Below, piece after piece: positions 28,137-40,567 of a DNA stretch of 64,000 nt. The position numbers and the translations under genes were made by a program. Source of the stretch: Plecoglossus altivelis (Eukaryota > Chordata > Actinopteri > Osmeriformes > Plecoglossidae); assembly GCA_036571765.1 (NCBI GenBank), contig BROE01000010.1, positions 9,636,101 to 9,700,100 on the forward strand. The letters are read 5' to 3'. A model generated the notes under the pieces. It saw only the letters and a list, made by a program, of their open reading frames with translations. It had not been told where the DNA came from and did not search any database. How positions within the stretch are numbered: position 1 is the first letter of the stretch; the number at the start of each line of letters is the position of its first letter.

Positions 28137-28150
28137 ATTTGCATGCAAAT
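28137..28150. promoter_or_regulatory. Palindromic double octamer (POU-type) motif
   Basis: ATTTGCATGCAAAT is a perfect 14-bp palindrome in which two octamers (ATTTGCAT and ATGCAAAT) overlap by two bases. POU factors of the brain bind such sequences; use here is inferred. It lies 100 bp from the nested palindrome. Confidence 0.5.
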
Positions 28151-31100
28151 GCCAAATGTAAATGTACATGAGTGCTTTTTCTGTAATTTACATTGAAAAC
28201 CAAAACATACAGCAGGAGAGTTCCCAACATTGCACATTCTTGCAGGAATATTGAGACCATGGCCAATACAACTGTGTTGTTAACTGTGTTGTGTTCAGTA
28301 ACTTCTTGCTGGACTGTGGTTAGTGTGCTCTGTTAACGCTCAGTAATGTGATACATTACAAGACCACTGTGTTGATACAGTCGAATGTGCGTTTTATCGC
28401 CTCATATGAGGTCTGAGTGTGTCTAGATAGATCAGTCGGACAAATCGTGAGATCAGACCATCCCATCACCGAGAATATTTATTTCTTGGTCTTGGTCTTG
28501 GTGTGGCGTGTGTGTGGAAGGACAGTTTGATGTGCTCCGTGTCGCAGGTGGACCTTGCAGGCTCTCATTATTTGGAGATTCTGAAGAATATCCAATTCCT
28601 GACTTCTAAATAAAGTTTGCAAGAAGCAAATTGGATTTGGTTTGACTGAAAATACAGGGCTCTTATTATTATGTTCGCTTTTATTGCACATTGGCTACAC
28701 CATCTTCACACAGCCACCTATATTGCCTCCTTGAGGCAATTTTTTGTGTATTATTACCATTATTAGAGATGAGGTTATGTGTTCATAAAGATGTTTCTAT
28801 ATGAAGCCCCTCCAAAGGACAATAGAGTTGTGTCCACAGTGCCCAGCTACGTCAGCCTTCCCATATCCTGCGAAATACTTCTACACACCACAACAAAAGT
28901 ATCTCAGTTTAGTAAAACCACAGATTTTTTTATGTGAAATGAATGTTTTGCACTGGACAGGACTGCATGATTTGTAAACTCCAGAAATGTAAAAGCTTAG
29001 AGATAGTGAGTTATCGTGAGTTCAAGGCACAATACGGCGCCCTCACACACCTCAATGTCACACCTTTCATTTATGTCTTTGTATCTTGTCACACAAGGAG
29101 AAGCTATTACTGTGATATCCAGCCAGTTGAAACGCTCTGTACATACTGAATAATTTTACATCCAACAGCATACCATACTGTCATCTGTTACACGTGTCAA
29201 AATTGCAATTCCATATTGTGATTTGAAACAAATTGCTTTTTTACAAGGGAAATGTAATGTTATCAATTCATTTTGGACAACGCATTGCGGAGAACATCCA
29301 TCTCCTCAGATGCTCGTGTGTTGTTGTTTTTTTGCCTTTTATCATTCAATGCACCAGTGTAACATAAATCTCGCCAGGAATCTGACAGCTAAAGGTGAAA
29401 CAAAGATGGCTCCGAAGAACGCTCAGTTCCAGATTAAACAAGGATCCTATCAAAATGAACCTTGACCCTGTCATCACTTGGCTGGGGTCAGAAGAAGGAT
29501 GCACAGTACTATGTCCCTGCTGGTTTCATAGAACACTTATAGCACACCGACACCAATGGAGAGACACTGGCTATTTAGAATGCCACAAAGATCTCCACAA
29601 TGTTCTCATTACTGATTACTCATGCGTGCCAACAGAAGTAATCCTCGAGATTCAAATCAGGAACGCTAGAAAGGTTAGCAAGGGTAATGTTCTGTTATCT
29701 ATTGGCAGAAAGAGATCAGATGGAAACTATAACACTGTAAAAAACAACCCAAAAAAGCACATAAAATTAGACCAAGCTTTGTGTAAGTGCTTTATACATC
29801 AAGAAGATGACTTCTTGACACACAATAATAGCGATCACCTATTATTTTATAGTGCTTGTTATGTGTGTGTGTGTTTTGTCCACAGCTGAGGTGAGCAACA
29901 GCTTGCTGCAGTGCTGTCACAGTGCCAGCATCACCCTGCATTATTTATCTGCCTTGCAGACCGCCATAACCATAGCAACCTGGACTACTAAACCCAGCGC
30001 AGATTTCAGTCATGGTGCTTTGCTTGTGGAACAGAGGCTACAACACCATCTGCTTCAATATATCTAAATGTACTTCAAAAGAAGAAGAAAAGGGAATGTT
30101 TGAATGTCAGGCAAGTTAGGCGCAGATCGTCCTCTGGGTCTGTGACCCAATACGATCCTAGTTAACAGGCCACCCGGATCCCCAGTTGCTAATTAACTAT
30201 TTGCAAAGAACTGTAGAATATTCATCTAAACCGAGGTTTCTTATAATGGCGAAGGTACTTGATCTATAGCATCTGTTTGAAAATCTGTCTAAGCAGCACA
30301 ATGTTATGGATTGTGTCATGTAGGGTGAGCTGCCAGATTGGGAGAGTAGGTTCTGACAGTTTCCCTAGCAGGCTGCTGATGCATGCAGCCTAACTGCAAA
30401 TGGCCATGCTGAGGTCACTCGCTACCTCCGAGACCATCCCAGGACTGAGCCAGACTAACCCGAAGTGACACCAAGACCTCTCACACAGGCCAGTGGGATG
30501 CAGTGACATGCGCATCTGGAGGAAGGATTTCTGAGGTTGCTCAGACAGGATACACCATGGCCTCGGATTTGCACCGGAGCTGTTGACATCCTGTGCTAAC
30601 GTCCTGGCACTGTAGCTGTCATTGTGAGGTGACAATGTCAATAACAGGCAAAGCCTCTATTTTTTGGTTGCTTCTGGCATTCGGACAATGACAATTCCAC
30701 AGAGCATACAATTGTGAACAGGATAATGTTCCATGTGTTCTTTTTGTTGTAAAGGCCCATTTGTAGGCTTACAACATGCCCTGCCTGCCTTGAGTCAAAA
30801 ATTGGGGACTTGCAATGGCTTTAAGTCAATAATGCCACTAAAAGTCTTAAAAATCCATTGTCTTTCAAGGTACTAATATTGTCTGTCTGGGTTCATACAA
30901 GGCAATTAAACCCTGGCCTATAACTCTCTTTATTGCACTGCTCTCTAAATGTGAGGCTATTCCCGAGTAAGCTTTTATTATACAAAAACGGCCAGCAAGG
31001 AATCTATCTGCATATAATATGAATCGTTATTGTGCCGTCTTCAGCGAGAGCTATCGATCTTGGCGTAATTGCATTCCCAACCACCACCCCTCAGGAGAAG

Positions 31101-31776
31101 AGACTCGCAATTAGAGATGACAGGTGACACTGTGGTGCCTTGTAGCTCAATAAAAGTCACTCTCTGCGTGCTAATTAAAAATCATAGCAGGACTTAAGTG
31201 AGCCAAACTACTTCTTCCCCTAAAGATAGGAAATGTTTAATTTTATTCTAGTTTGATTGACCCAAAGTTTGTCAGATAAAGTCTTGTTTTTTAGCAATAA
31301 AATTGAAATAGTCCTTGCCAGTAATTTTCTCTCCGGTTTGAAATTAGTTATTCAGGCAAAGTTTACTCAAATCCAGAGCTAGTTTGAGGAGTCTTGTTTG
31401 TGAACTGCAGTCAGGATTGCATGCAATAACCATGCCCATGTACAACCTCTTTGTACAATAAATAATACACTGAACAATCTCACGTGAACTCTTATCATCA
31501 TAAAAGAGGATGATGTTACTGTCGTATTTTGAGCACTGGATTTTGTTTTGACCTATTATTATTTAATATACACTATATTTTTATCGATCGCGATTCAGAA
31601 TTAAGGATGAATATTTTTGGCCTGGTGATTTGGGGCTCTTGTAATTGATAAAATTGACTCCTGAATCAAATGCTGGAACAATAATTGTGTAATGCCAAGT
31701 TGTCATGTCCTGCCCCACTCATGTTGTCAGTTGTCATTTCTTGGTCCTTTCTATGTGTGTGTCTGTGTGTGGGGAT

Positions 31777-31787
31777 GGGGGGGGGGG
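31777..31787 (+). repeat. G11 homopolymer
   Basis: Eleven G residues after a short TG repeat. Confidence 0.85.
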
Positions 31788-31948
31788 TACTCGCTTCTCT
31801 AATTTCACTGTCTCCTAATTCTATTTCCGTCAATATTCTGAGTCATGCTTTTGAGTCCACCACCTATCAGCATTACACAAGTAATTTCAAGTTAGAGTTT
31901 CCATAAGGGCACAGACTTTCCAGACATCTTGAGCTACTTAAGTTCCTT

Positions 31949-32030
31949 TTGGTCATGACATCATGACCAGAACACCATGTGCCCACTTGGTATGTGTCTT
32001 GGTCATGGCATCATAGTCGTTACACCGCAT
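31949..32030 (+). repeat. Imperfect direct repeat with internal palindrome
   Basis: A 30-bp stretch starting TTGGTCATGACATCATGACC (31949) recurs 50 bp later, starting TTGGTCATGGCATCATAGTC (31999). The first copy contains the palindrome TGGTCATG-ACAT-CATGACCA (31950-31969), which the second copy has lost. Confidence 0.75.
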
Positions 32031-32724
32031 AGGGAACATGTAGTAAAGCTCCTGGGATAATGGGACAAGGCAAATAGAAGTGTAACAGTGTCAAAAATCT
32101 CTTCGCTTCTTCAATTCTATTCAATGGTTGCAGGCAGCACGCAATCTCTCCCCGGTCCCATATCTCCTGCTCTCCCTTCTCGCCCTGACAACGCTGGAAC
32201 CTCGAAAGGGAACATAACAGATTAACCTCCCCTGCCTCTCTCTCACTCCAGAGGTGGGTTATTTCCTTGGTGGCTCACCGAAGGTAGAAAAATACCCCAC
32301 TGCTACAATGTCATATCAAGACGTGCACTGCATATACGCTATATGACTATCTCAGCCTACTGTGAGAGATGTGTGCATTATTTTAAAGTTTGTGTTCAAT
32401 TGAAACCAACTTATCCACCAATGGCCAAGGTCCCTTGCAGGAAACCCCTTAATGAGCAATTATGTGGATATGCAATATAATGATCATCATTCTCCTATTC
32501 CATCTCCTTAACATTGGCAATGTTCACATGCAAGACGCTACACTATAAAAGCTGGAAACATGGCATATTCATGTGCTTGTCATGTTTGACTTTGTGTACG
32601 ACATTTCAGATATGTGGTACTGTGTGTAGGAGGGTGAATATGGGCAAAGGCCCATAGACAACCAGCAACACTCAGTGGAGACACGGTTGGCTCTGCCTGT
32701 TATTGGCTCAAAGGGATAATGTGT

Positions 32725-33000
32725 TCACACTAGCATGTGAGTGCATGCACTCTATATAGTACACATGAGCGGTTTTGTATGTGTGTTCTTCCTGATAGTT
32801 AAATGCCTGCGCAACCATTTGATTACAACCCCCATGTGAAATGCAGTCTGGTGCATGTTCTTGTGCATGTTTGTACATCTGCGCTCGTGTGATTAGACGG
32901 AGTAGAGTTGGTGTGCATGTGCTTGTGAGCGCACATGTACTGCACGTGTGTGCGTTTGAGGGAGAGTGCGCGGGTGTGAGAGAAAGAGTGGGAGACTGAG
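32725..33000 (+). repeat. TG/GT-rich degenerate stretch
   Basis: Scattered TGTG, TGCATG and GCGCAC runs, ending in a GAGA-rich segment. It is the decayed simple-repeat kind. The long minus-strand frame across it has Thr/His/Ser bias and no recognisable domain. Confidence 0.65.
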
Positions 33001-33522
33001 ATGGAGTTTCAAGATGGATGATTACGAGTCGGAACACAGATGAGATACAGTCTGTGAATGTATCTTGGGGCAGCATCTCTGTCATCAGTAATTACGCTGA
33101 TGGGCCTTGTGTGCCAATGACCATGCTTCCTGTGCTGCAGGTGAGAGCAATGCATTCTGGGCCAGGCAACACCACCCAAGGACAGAGCACAGCCAACCTG
33201 TCACTCACACGGCCTCACACGCGCTGTCATCTGCCCTTAAAAGGGTGATTTTGACAGCTCCAAAACAAGATTTTGTCAGCTCTCATCCTCCACCCTGGAC
33301 TCTCTCTCTTTCCTCATCTCCATCTCTAAGCGATAATGACTGGCCAATGTTAAATATAGACAATAAATGAATACATTTTAGGAGAAGCTTGATCTGATTT
33401 GACGCTTGTCGTCTGTTGGTGAGCCCTGTTCCAGGGACACAAAGCTGGTAATCTGTCGCTTGGATGTGTCATAAGGGCAGGACGTCACGACGGGTGTTTA
33501 GGCTGTGACCTTGGTAGCCCTG

Positions 33523-33540
33523 AGCTTCACGAGTGAAGCT
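33523..33540. repeat. 18-bp palindrome with 2-nt centre
   Basis: AGCTTCAC-GA-GTGAAGCT, with perfect 8-bp arms, about 35 bp after a GGACGTCAC CRE-like site near 33480. Confidence 0.8.
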
Positions 33541-36500
33541 GGCGGAAGTGGGGAGGCAAGGAGGAACAGATGAGTGCATGCAGCACACCAACCTGGAGCC
33601 TTAATTGGCCCATAGAAGCCTGGGGCGGCTCAGATGATAGAAGCAAGGAGAGTGTGGGGAACAAGGTTGATAACGAAGGGCTGAAAGAGGAAGGATTTTG
33701 ATGATGGAGACAATGGCTGATGAGTCCAACCCTAATGTGTATCAGCTGACTGGATATTCTGTAGGTAGCGTGGCAGGTCAGCTATGCCAAGTCCAGGCCA
33801 AATTTCCAGCCATAAATAAGCTTCCATCATTTATTCATAAGCACAAAGTATTCTCACAAGCAAGCACACAATCCTTACTCTGATTGCATTTTATTTTCTG
33901 TATCTTTTAACGGTTATGGTTCCATTGCCCCATTATTTTTGTTGGTTTTAACTGCCTGTGTTAGAATGCGTGTAACCTCAATGGACTGTGCTCTAGCCAA
34001 GCATGCATGATTGGAGTTCATTCACGAACGCAGCTTATAGCATGAACTCACTGCAGTTATCGTGATGGATGATGACATAGGGTGATACTTCAGAAGGTTG
34101 TGCACTGTAACACAAGAGTTTTTTAGAAATGTGAATTTCACAAAAACAATTTCTGTTTCTGAAAGCAAATTGTTAATGGGGAAGATAATGGTTGGTTTCT
34201 GCCCAAAATGTGACATTGCTATACCTGTTTTCCCATTAAAATACTACACTGTAGGTAACACAACCATATAGTATTTCTTAGGAGTACTTATGTGCACAGA
34301 ACCGACAAGTAAAATGGAAATGTCTGGTGAAACAAGGGGAACAACTTCAACATAGAGTACGTGCAAGCAGAGTAGAGCTGGAAACATCTTAAAAGCCATG
34401 GCAGAAGAACTCGCTGAGAGAGCCAAGCTCAGACCTACTGTAGAATGGACCATGTACCATAGCTAGCCAAGCAGTGACTGTCATTCCCATCGCTGGATCC
34501 AGGTCCACAAATTAAGCCCTAGGGAAGAAGACAGGGAGAGGGAAACTCGGAGCCCAACATCCGCCTAGCAGAGCCTTATGGAGAGAGAGTAGGAGGCTTG
34601 TCTTGTCTCGTCCCTCCCACGATATGGCACCGCAGACTTGCATCAGTTGATCTTTTCATGTTGGCCAGGCGATTTAAAGATGTGGATTACATCAATGACA
34701 GCTATTTGAGTATGAGGTTGAAAGGAAATCCCAATGTAGGGCTCGCAAGATGAGCAATAGATACATGGCCCCCACAAGGCACGAAGGGCCGGTTTTAATG
34801 TTGTTAAGGGGAGACTGAGTGATTCATCACCTCTTCGTCGGAGAGAGACGGGGACAGATTACGGATCACCTCCCTCTGCAGGGAGGATGCATGGGAGACA
34901 AGCTGCCTGCTCCATCAGAATCATGTCTTGGAGGCTTGAACTGTGTCAGTTGTCCAAATCAGCACTCATATGAAGAAAACTATGGTGTTGTCCTGAACCT
35001 CTTATTCACTTTACAGCTGCAAGCCCTAAAGATACAGTGTATTATTGGAAAATCTGACCGTGTTAACGAAATAGGTTTGCAGCTTCCACTGTAGTAGTAA
35101 AAGTACATGTGTAAGAGAGTTCAAAAGGAAAGTGCTCAACTCAAGCAGGACAACGTTTAGAGTGGTCTGGCTTTTCAAGGCATTTGAGAACATTAGATGC
35201 TGTGGCAGTGAATGTAGGTTGGAGATGGCTTTAGACTGTAGACTGCAGATGACGTTGGCTGTTGATAGGAGATGACATTGAACATGGAGGACTAACTGGG
35301 GACTAACTCAGTAAAGAAAGTGGCAATAAGGTTCACATATTTCAGTTAAGTCAAATCAATTCACCCAATGCCTCTCATTCTTTTATGATCAATGGTGAAC
35401 GAGAAGAAGAGCTAACAAAACAATCTGTGGTTTGCGAGGGTACCAATTATTTTACTATTCAATTTGGGGGGCTCAAATCAATTTTGACTTTTACACTCTT
35501 TCTAAAGCTGTTTCCCAAATGGACCTGAACCCAAAACAACCTAAACACAAAAGGAAGACAAGGAAAAACTCCCAGAGACTTTTGACAATCACTTTCCATT
35601 CTATGGTTGAACATACGATTCATCCTCCTACAATAGTTAAGTCAGAATCTATCCAAAGTTTGACAGTTTTAACAGTGTCCCTGTTCAACAGGTATTGTAA
35701 ACATTAGTCAAAAACGCAACCATCTTTCTGAAATTCAATACATTTGTATAATGCAACTGACTTGTAAATGGTCGGTGTCAAATTCCCTGCATTAGGCTCC
35801 ATGTCACAAACTCATCTCTCTAATTTAAAAACCCATTTGGGTGCAATTTAATGTAATTCAGAATGAGGAAAAAAATATAAAACCTTTAATCTTCTTGTAA
35901 CCCTGCTGTCATCCCCAGCATAGTGTGTGTATGGATGACTATATAAATCCATTGTTCTTGGGACGAAACCAGACCAGAATGCTCAGAGCATCTGTTGACC
36001 CAGCTGACATTTTGCACTGATTCTGGTACACTAGGCTAAGCACAACAGTTCTCCAGCGTCTGTTCAAGTGTTTCCAGACCAACATTCAGGAAACCTTCCC
36101 AAAATAATCAGGCAGCATTTATATAGTTTCCTGTCGCTTTGCTTAGTTTTACAGAAGGCATAGAATCTGAAACCTAGCAATAACGTTTAGATGACAAAAC
36201 CTTTGTACTTGTGCAGTGTATTAACATCTGATGTGCTATACTAAAGACATCATTAGAATCAATGGATAAATGTTGTTCAATCATCGTTATATCTAATATT
36301 CATGAACATAGAAGAGAGGTGAACTTTTCTATTTTAAGAAGGTAAAGTGTATTAATGACATATCACTGACCAGGTAGAGAGGATGAATCTCAAGGAAAAC
36401 CAGGGGAGTGGGAATAGAGGATACAAGCACAATGAACCTTCTATGAACCCATTACCCACAGGACTCCATGGAAGCAATAATCTGACCACGGTTGAATAGA

Positions 36501-38155
36501 CAAGTAGACGGCACATAATGTATACCGAGCAGTTACAATGGGTTCCTTTCTGGTCCATGGTCTGTCTGAGTCTGTCTTTTTTCTAGCTAAGTTGATAGAT
36601 CTTCAAACACAGACTCCTTCAAACCCTTGTCTTAAGAAAAATGACAACAAAAAAGCTAAAAAAAGGAAGATTTGAGCACCGTGTTCTCAGAGCCCATCTA
36701 TCTATTTGTAGAAAAATATAAGACTGGGTCGAGCACTCATTCAGTGGAGAGAAAAGACCCAGACAGTCCAAAAAGAGTCAGAGATGAATCTTGGCCACAT
36801 TTGGACAGCTAGCGACAATCCTCCGATTTAATCACCGGTGACTCAGAGATGAGAAACAAAAACACACAAAAACAAACTGATTGGCTTGATACCCAGGAAC
36901 ATTAAGCACCAGTGGACAGTAAATTCCACTCATCGTGATGTAACTCCAGCAGCCTGTGTGTCTTCCTGCACCTGCCAGGTTGATGAATGTGTACAAAGGC
37001 ATGTATAGATGTGTTTGTAAGGGTAATTGTTCAAGCATGCATGTCCAATTTTGTTTACCTGAAAGCTTCCATTTCATGTCGTATCAATGGGGAATAGTAC
37101 ACTTGTTGGCCCTGTTACAATCAGCACTCTGACAAGCTACAGCAGCTAATGTTATAAAACTATGGGTGTACATTCCCCTGGCCAAGAAAGCTTCGAAATA
37201 TTGAAATTGGGCAAGCAAGAGTGGGAGCAAGTGTGTGCTTCACTCTTACCAATCACATTTGACAGAGCATTTCCTTCTTTTCTACCTTAACTTTTCTGGT
37301 TTGTGGTGTTTACAGCCCCAATTTCACAAATGCTATTTTATCAGGTAGAGGTGCATACAACGGCCATACTATTGAGCAATTGACAAGGGTGTGCTGCTAA
37401 ATCAAACCAATTATATAATCAATATGTATGGGCTGGATTACTCCCACTAAGTGAAGCGCTTGGTGGCCAGAACACTCTAGTGATCAACTGCTATTTCCAC
37501 TTGGAGTTTAAGTCAACAACAACTGCTCGAGATGCGCATCAAATGCAAACCCTACTAGGTATGTTGGATCAATTGTCAGCATCACAGGCATGTAATCTGG
37601 AATAATCAGGAAGATAAAGGTTAGCCAGTTGAACCATAGCATAGCTGTATACATGTATACTGGTCTAGATTATCCTAAAATGTACTGTACATTCAGCAGC
37701 TTTCTTTTCCGGAGTCATTGTGGTTTAATAATAAACATTGTAATTACTTAATGCATACAATAACTTCCATGGTAACACAAAATACTTCTTGTATAACGTA
37801 TGCCATGACATTTCATATTTATATTTTTCCCCATCTGTTGTGACCTTGGCTCATAGCAAGATCAGACGCTGAAATCCCAAAATAACATTTTTAATAGCGT
37901 ATGTCCTATGACTTAAATGTAGGTCCATAAATATATACAGTATATATATATATATCGTGTAATCAACAATTTAATACCAAAAGATTCCTTAATAATGTAT
38001 GTGGAACTCCATTAAGCGTTTGCTGGCATATTGTCTTCAGTTTTAACCTATAATTTTTACCTAAATATGATAGCTCTTAGTCTTTAATATATTTCAGCAC
38101 TGAAGAGAATAAAATGTTTGATAAAAAAATAGATTTTACTCAACCTTAACCACAT

Positions 38156-38161
38156 TTTATT
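38156..38161 (-). terminator. Second candidate poly(A) signal AATAAA for slitrk1
   Basis: Canonical hexamer on the minus strand 2.41 kb after the stop, followed on that strand by a T-rich stretch (around 38115-38140) that could act as a downstream element. Confidence 0.3.
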
Positions 38162-38420
38162 TAACAAAATAGAAGCAGGTAAAATGTAGCAAAGCAAAGA
38201 AATGTAACTTTGAGACATGGCGTTGGAAATATGACAAATTATTGATGAGCTGTGGTACAATATTCACAGAAGAGACAGATAATTACCCTTCCCAATGATG
38301 TGACAGCAAGAAGTGATGGACAGCACTGATGTCACAGATCTGCTGAGATAATAGTCCCCAAGGTCACACTACGTGATTGGTTACATTTAGGAGAAGGGGG
38401 GTGAGAGGAATTCTGTGAGC

Positions 38421-38533
38421 ATACACACACTCACACATGATAGCTGAGAGCACACGCACACGCACACATCCATACATACGCACATAATCACAAAAGCACA
38501 CACCTTCCACACCATTTCACAGACATACACACA
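38421..38533 (+). repeat. CA-rich degenerate repeat
   Basis: ACAC runs interrupted by CATACATA and ACGCAC variants, near the possible 3' end of slitrk1. Confidence 0.8.
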
Positions 38534-38696
38534 AATGGCTGGTTTGAATAAGATGACACTCAGAGTTCATGGTTCTAGGTCTAATCCGGAACCAGATGGG
38601 GATGAATCTGGTTCAGTGGTGGTTAGCTACTTCCAAATGCCAGACATGCTCACCTTTTTGGATGCTGCATGGATGACTGGCTTGATACCTTTGAAG

Positions 38697-38702
38697 TTTA
38701 TT
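38697..38702 (-). terminator. Candidate poly(A) signal AATAAA for slitrk1
   Basis: Canonical hexamer on the minus strand, the first one met after the stop codon in about 1.87 kb. The following minus-strand sequence is moderately G/T-containing. Which of this and the signal at 38156-38161 is used cannot be decided from sequence. Confidence 0.3.
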
Positions 38703-40020
38703 TTGGGAAATGTGGTCCCTTAAATACTGTATATGCTCATTGCAGACTGGCAACACCCCCCACACCACCAAAATGAAGAAGAAACACGCATGTATTTCAC
38801 TTTTTTACATGGTGTTGTTAGAAAAAGATTGCACATTCCTATGAACTGACACTGCAGAACCTGATACATTTGAGGAAAACAATGCAATTGAAGAATAAAA
38901 GAATACTTGAGCAGTAGGTTTAGCTTTAAGCAATTTCCCCCCCATTTCCCAGTTGGCCTACTGCAGACTGCTAGACCCTGCTGAACACATACATGTTTAA
39001 CAGTGCGTTTCTCCTTAAACCAACATAGACCATGCATATCCAGATCAAATAGGTTCAAGTTCAAAATGCAGTTCTCTTTCGAAACGCCTTTTTGCACAAC
39101 TCTTAATTACCTGTCCATCTCACCTGAAATTGGAAAGATACAACAGCGACATCATGAGTTTGCCTCTTCTTTGAGAAATGCGATTATCTTGCCCTACTGT
39201 AACTTCCCTTTGACAGCAGTGTTGTCGAGAGAATGGTACGGAGTATACCCTTATATTTTGTTATGGAGACGGGGCATAACCTCTTCTAAACTAACACTTA
39301 TGTAATTTCGCTTGGAGTGTACCCTTCCCCTGGTAGTCACCACTTGTCACTGCCCTTTGGCACCAGTCTGCAAATGATGTTTTCAAACTGAACATCGCAC
39401 CATTTTTTTTTTTTTAGCACATGTGACTTATACAATGTGAGTCTTATTTCTCATATGTGGACACGATAGATGGCTTTACAAAAGCTCACAGTAATGAACG
39501 TGAATCATAGCCTACGCATTTGTGGAGAAATACTTTTTGGACATAAAAGCATTCTAGTCTAACTGCGTTCTGTACATAGGTCGAACTGTACCAGTACCTC
39601 CATTGAAAACATTTTAATTTTGAAAAAATATGACGTTATAAAAAACCTCCATTCGAGTTGTCAGCCTAAGCCTGTTTCGAATGGTTAGCCTAAAACGTTC
39701 CCTTTCACCCAAAGCAGGCTATATTTCATTAACACACGAAACCACGAACTGTTTTAGCTACATTAACTTTGCAGCATAAGCATCTGAGTGACGTTAATTG
39801 GTCATGCTCATCTGCATCTCTGATATCTGAAATTTAACAATTGGCACACCATAAAGTAACACTTTATACATTCATAAAGAGATGAATGCGCAGACAGGTT
39901 TGTATCTGCACCAACTATAAATAACCCGATATTTACTGACAATCAAATGATAAACAAACAAAATAACATGCATTGACAGCTTTTGAGATTCGTAATTCCT
40001 TCCATTCAGCCACTTCTGTT

Positions 40021-40042
40021 TTTTAAAACAGTTTTAAAACAG
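40021..40042 (-). repeat. 11-bp exact tandem duplication in slitrk1 3' UTR
   Basis: TTTTAAAACAG occurs twice without a gap on the plus strand. Confidence 0.85.
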
Positions 40043-40248
40043 CAAATACAAATCCTGACTGCAGTTCACAAAAAATAGAGAAATGGCACTTTGAATATAT
40101 TCATATATAGTTTTATATATATATATATAGTCATATTGATAACATGAAATAAGGGTCGAGTTGGCTTCTTTGTTGATTATGGTATGGTTTCCGAGTGTTG
40201 TGTTGAAACCATGCGAAATCATGCAGATATGATACAGTCAGTTAGGCC

Positions 40249-40256
40249 TATTTACA
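40249..40256 (-). promoter_or_regulatory. Pumilio response element-like site in slitrk1 3' UTR
   Basis: The minus strand reads TGTAAATA, a perfect UGUANAUA match, about 310 nt after the stop codon. Pumilio proteins repress neuronal mRNAs through such sites. A single 8-mer can occur by chance. Confidence 0.35.
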
Positions 40257-40567
40257 TTACATTCATGCGCTCGTGCACCATTTCCCAAGTCCTCTTTCTC
40301 AGATCCTCAGTCTGATTGCGGCAAAGCTGTACTGGGAGGGAGGGGGCAGGAGAGCGGGCTCTATACATATATTACAGTTGAATCTGTAGCAGACTTTTTC
40401 AGTCAACCGAGGCAAACAAAAACAGGTCAATCGCTGACAGAAGCAAATAAAGAAGCTTTGTGGCATTTGTTTTTCTTCCATTGCAATTTTGTCCACAGCG
40501 CGCAGTCATTTGTCTGTCTGTATGTTTTATCAGTTTGTTTGTATTCCAGCCTATATCAACAGAGATT

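Larger units (their letters stand above)
28151..38155. other. Intergenic, downstream side of slitrk1
   Basis: No gene was recognised. The 164-codon plus-strand frame at 29395-29889 would start at GTG and has no domain. Contents are the direct repeat at 31949, TG-rich sequence at 32725, the palindrome at 33523 and a TA run at about 37935-37956. Complex unique sequence at 31020-31200 and 33060-33260 is the best place here to look for conserved elements. Confidence 0.65.
38156..40567 (-). other. slitrk1: Probable slitrk1 3' UTR
   Basis: Downstream of the TAG stop there is no further reading frame. AT-rich sequence runs to candidate AATAAA signals on the minus strand at 38697-38702 and 38156-38161, 1.87 and 2.41 kb past the stop; an ATTAAA variant lies at 39613-39618. 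The stretch holds a TA repeat (40113-40130), an 11-bp tandem duplication (40021-40042), a T13 run on the plus strand (39403-39415) and a CA-rich tract (38421-38533). The true end is unknown, and the CA-rich tract may lie outside the transcript. Confidence 0.5.

Noticed and set aside
29395..29889. 164-codon plus-strand open frame
   Set aside because: It begins with GTG, shows no known domain, and ends in a TG-repeat translation. A chance frame is more likely.
38156..40567. miR-24-1* (miR-189) target as described in the human SLITRK1 3' UTR
   Set aside because: No TAGGCA seed match was seen by eye on the minus strand in the probable 3' UTR. The human site may lie outside this span or be absent in fish.
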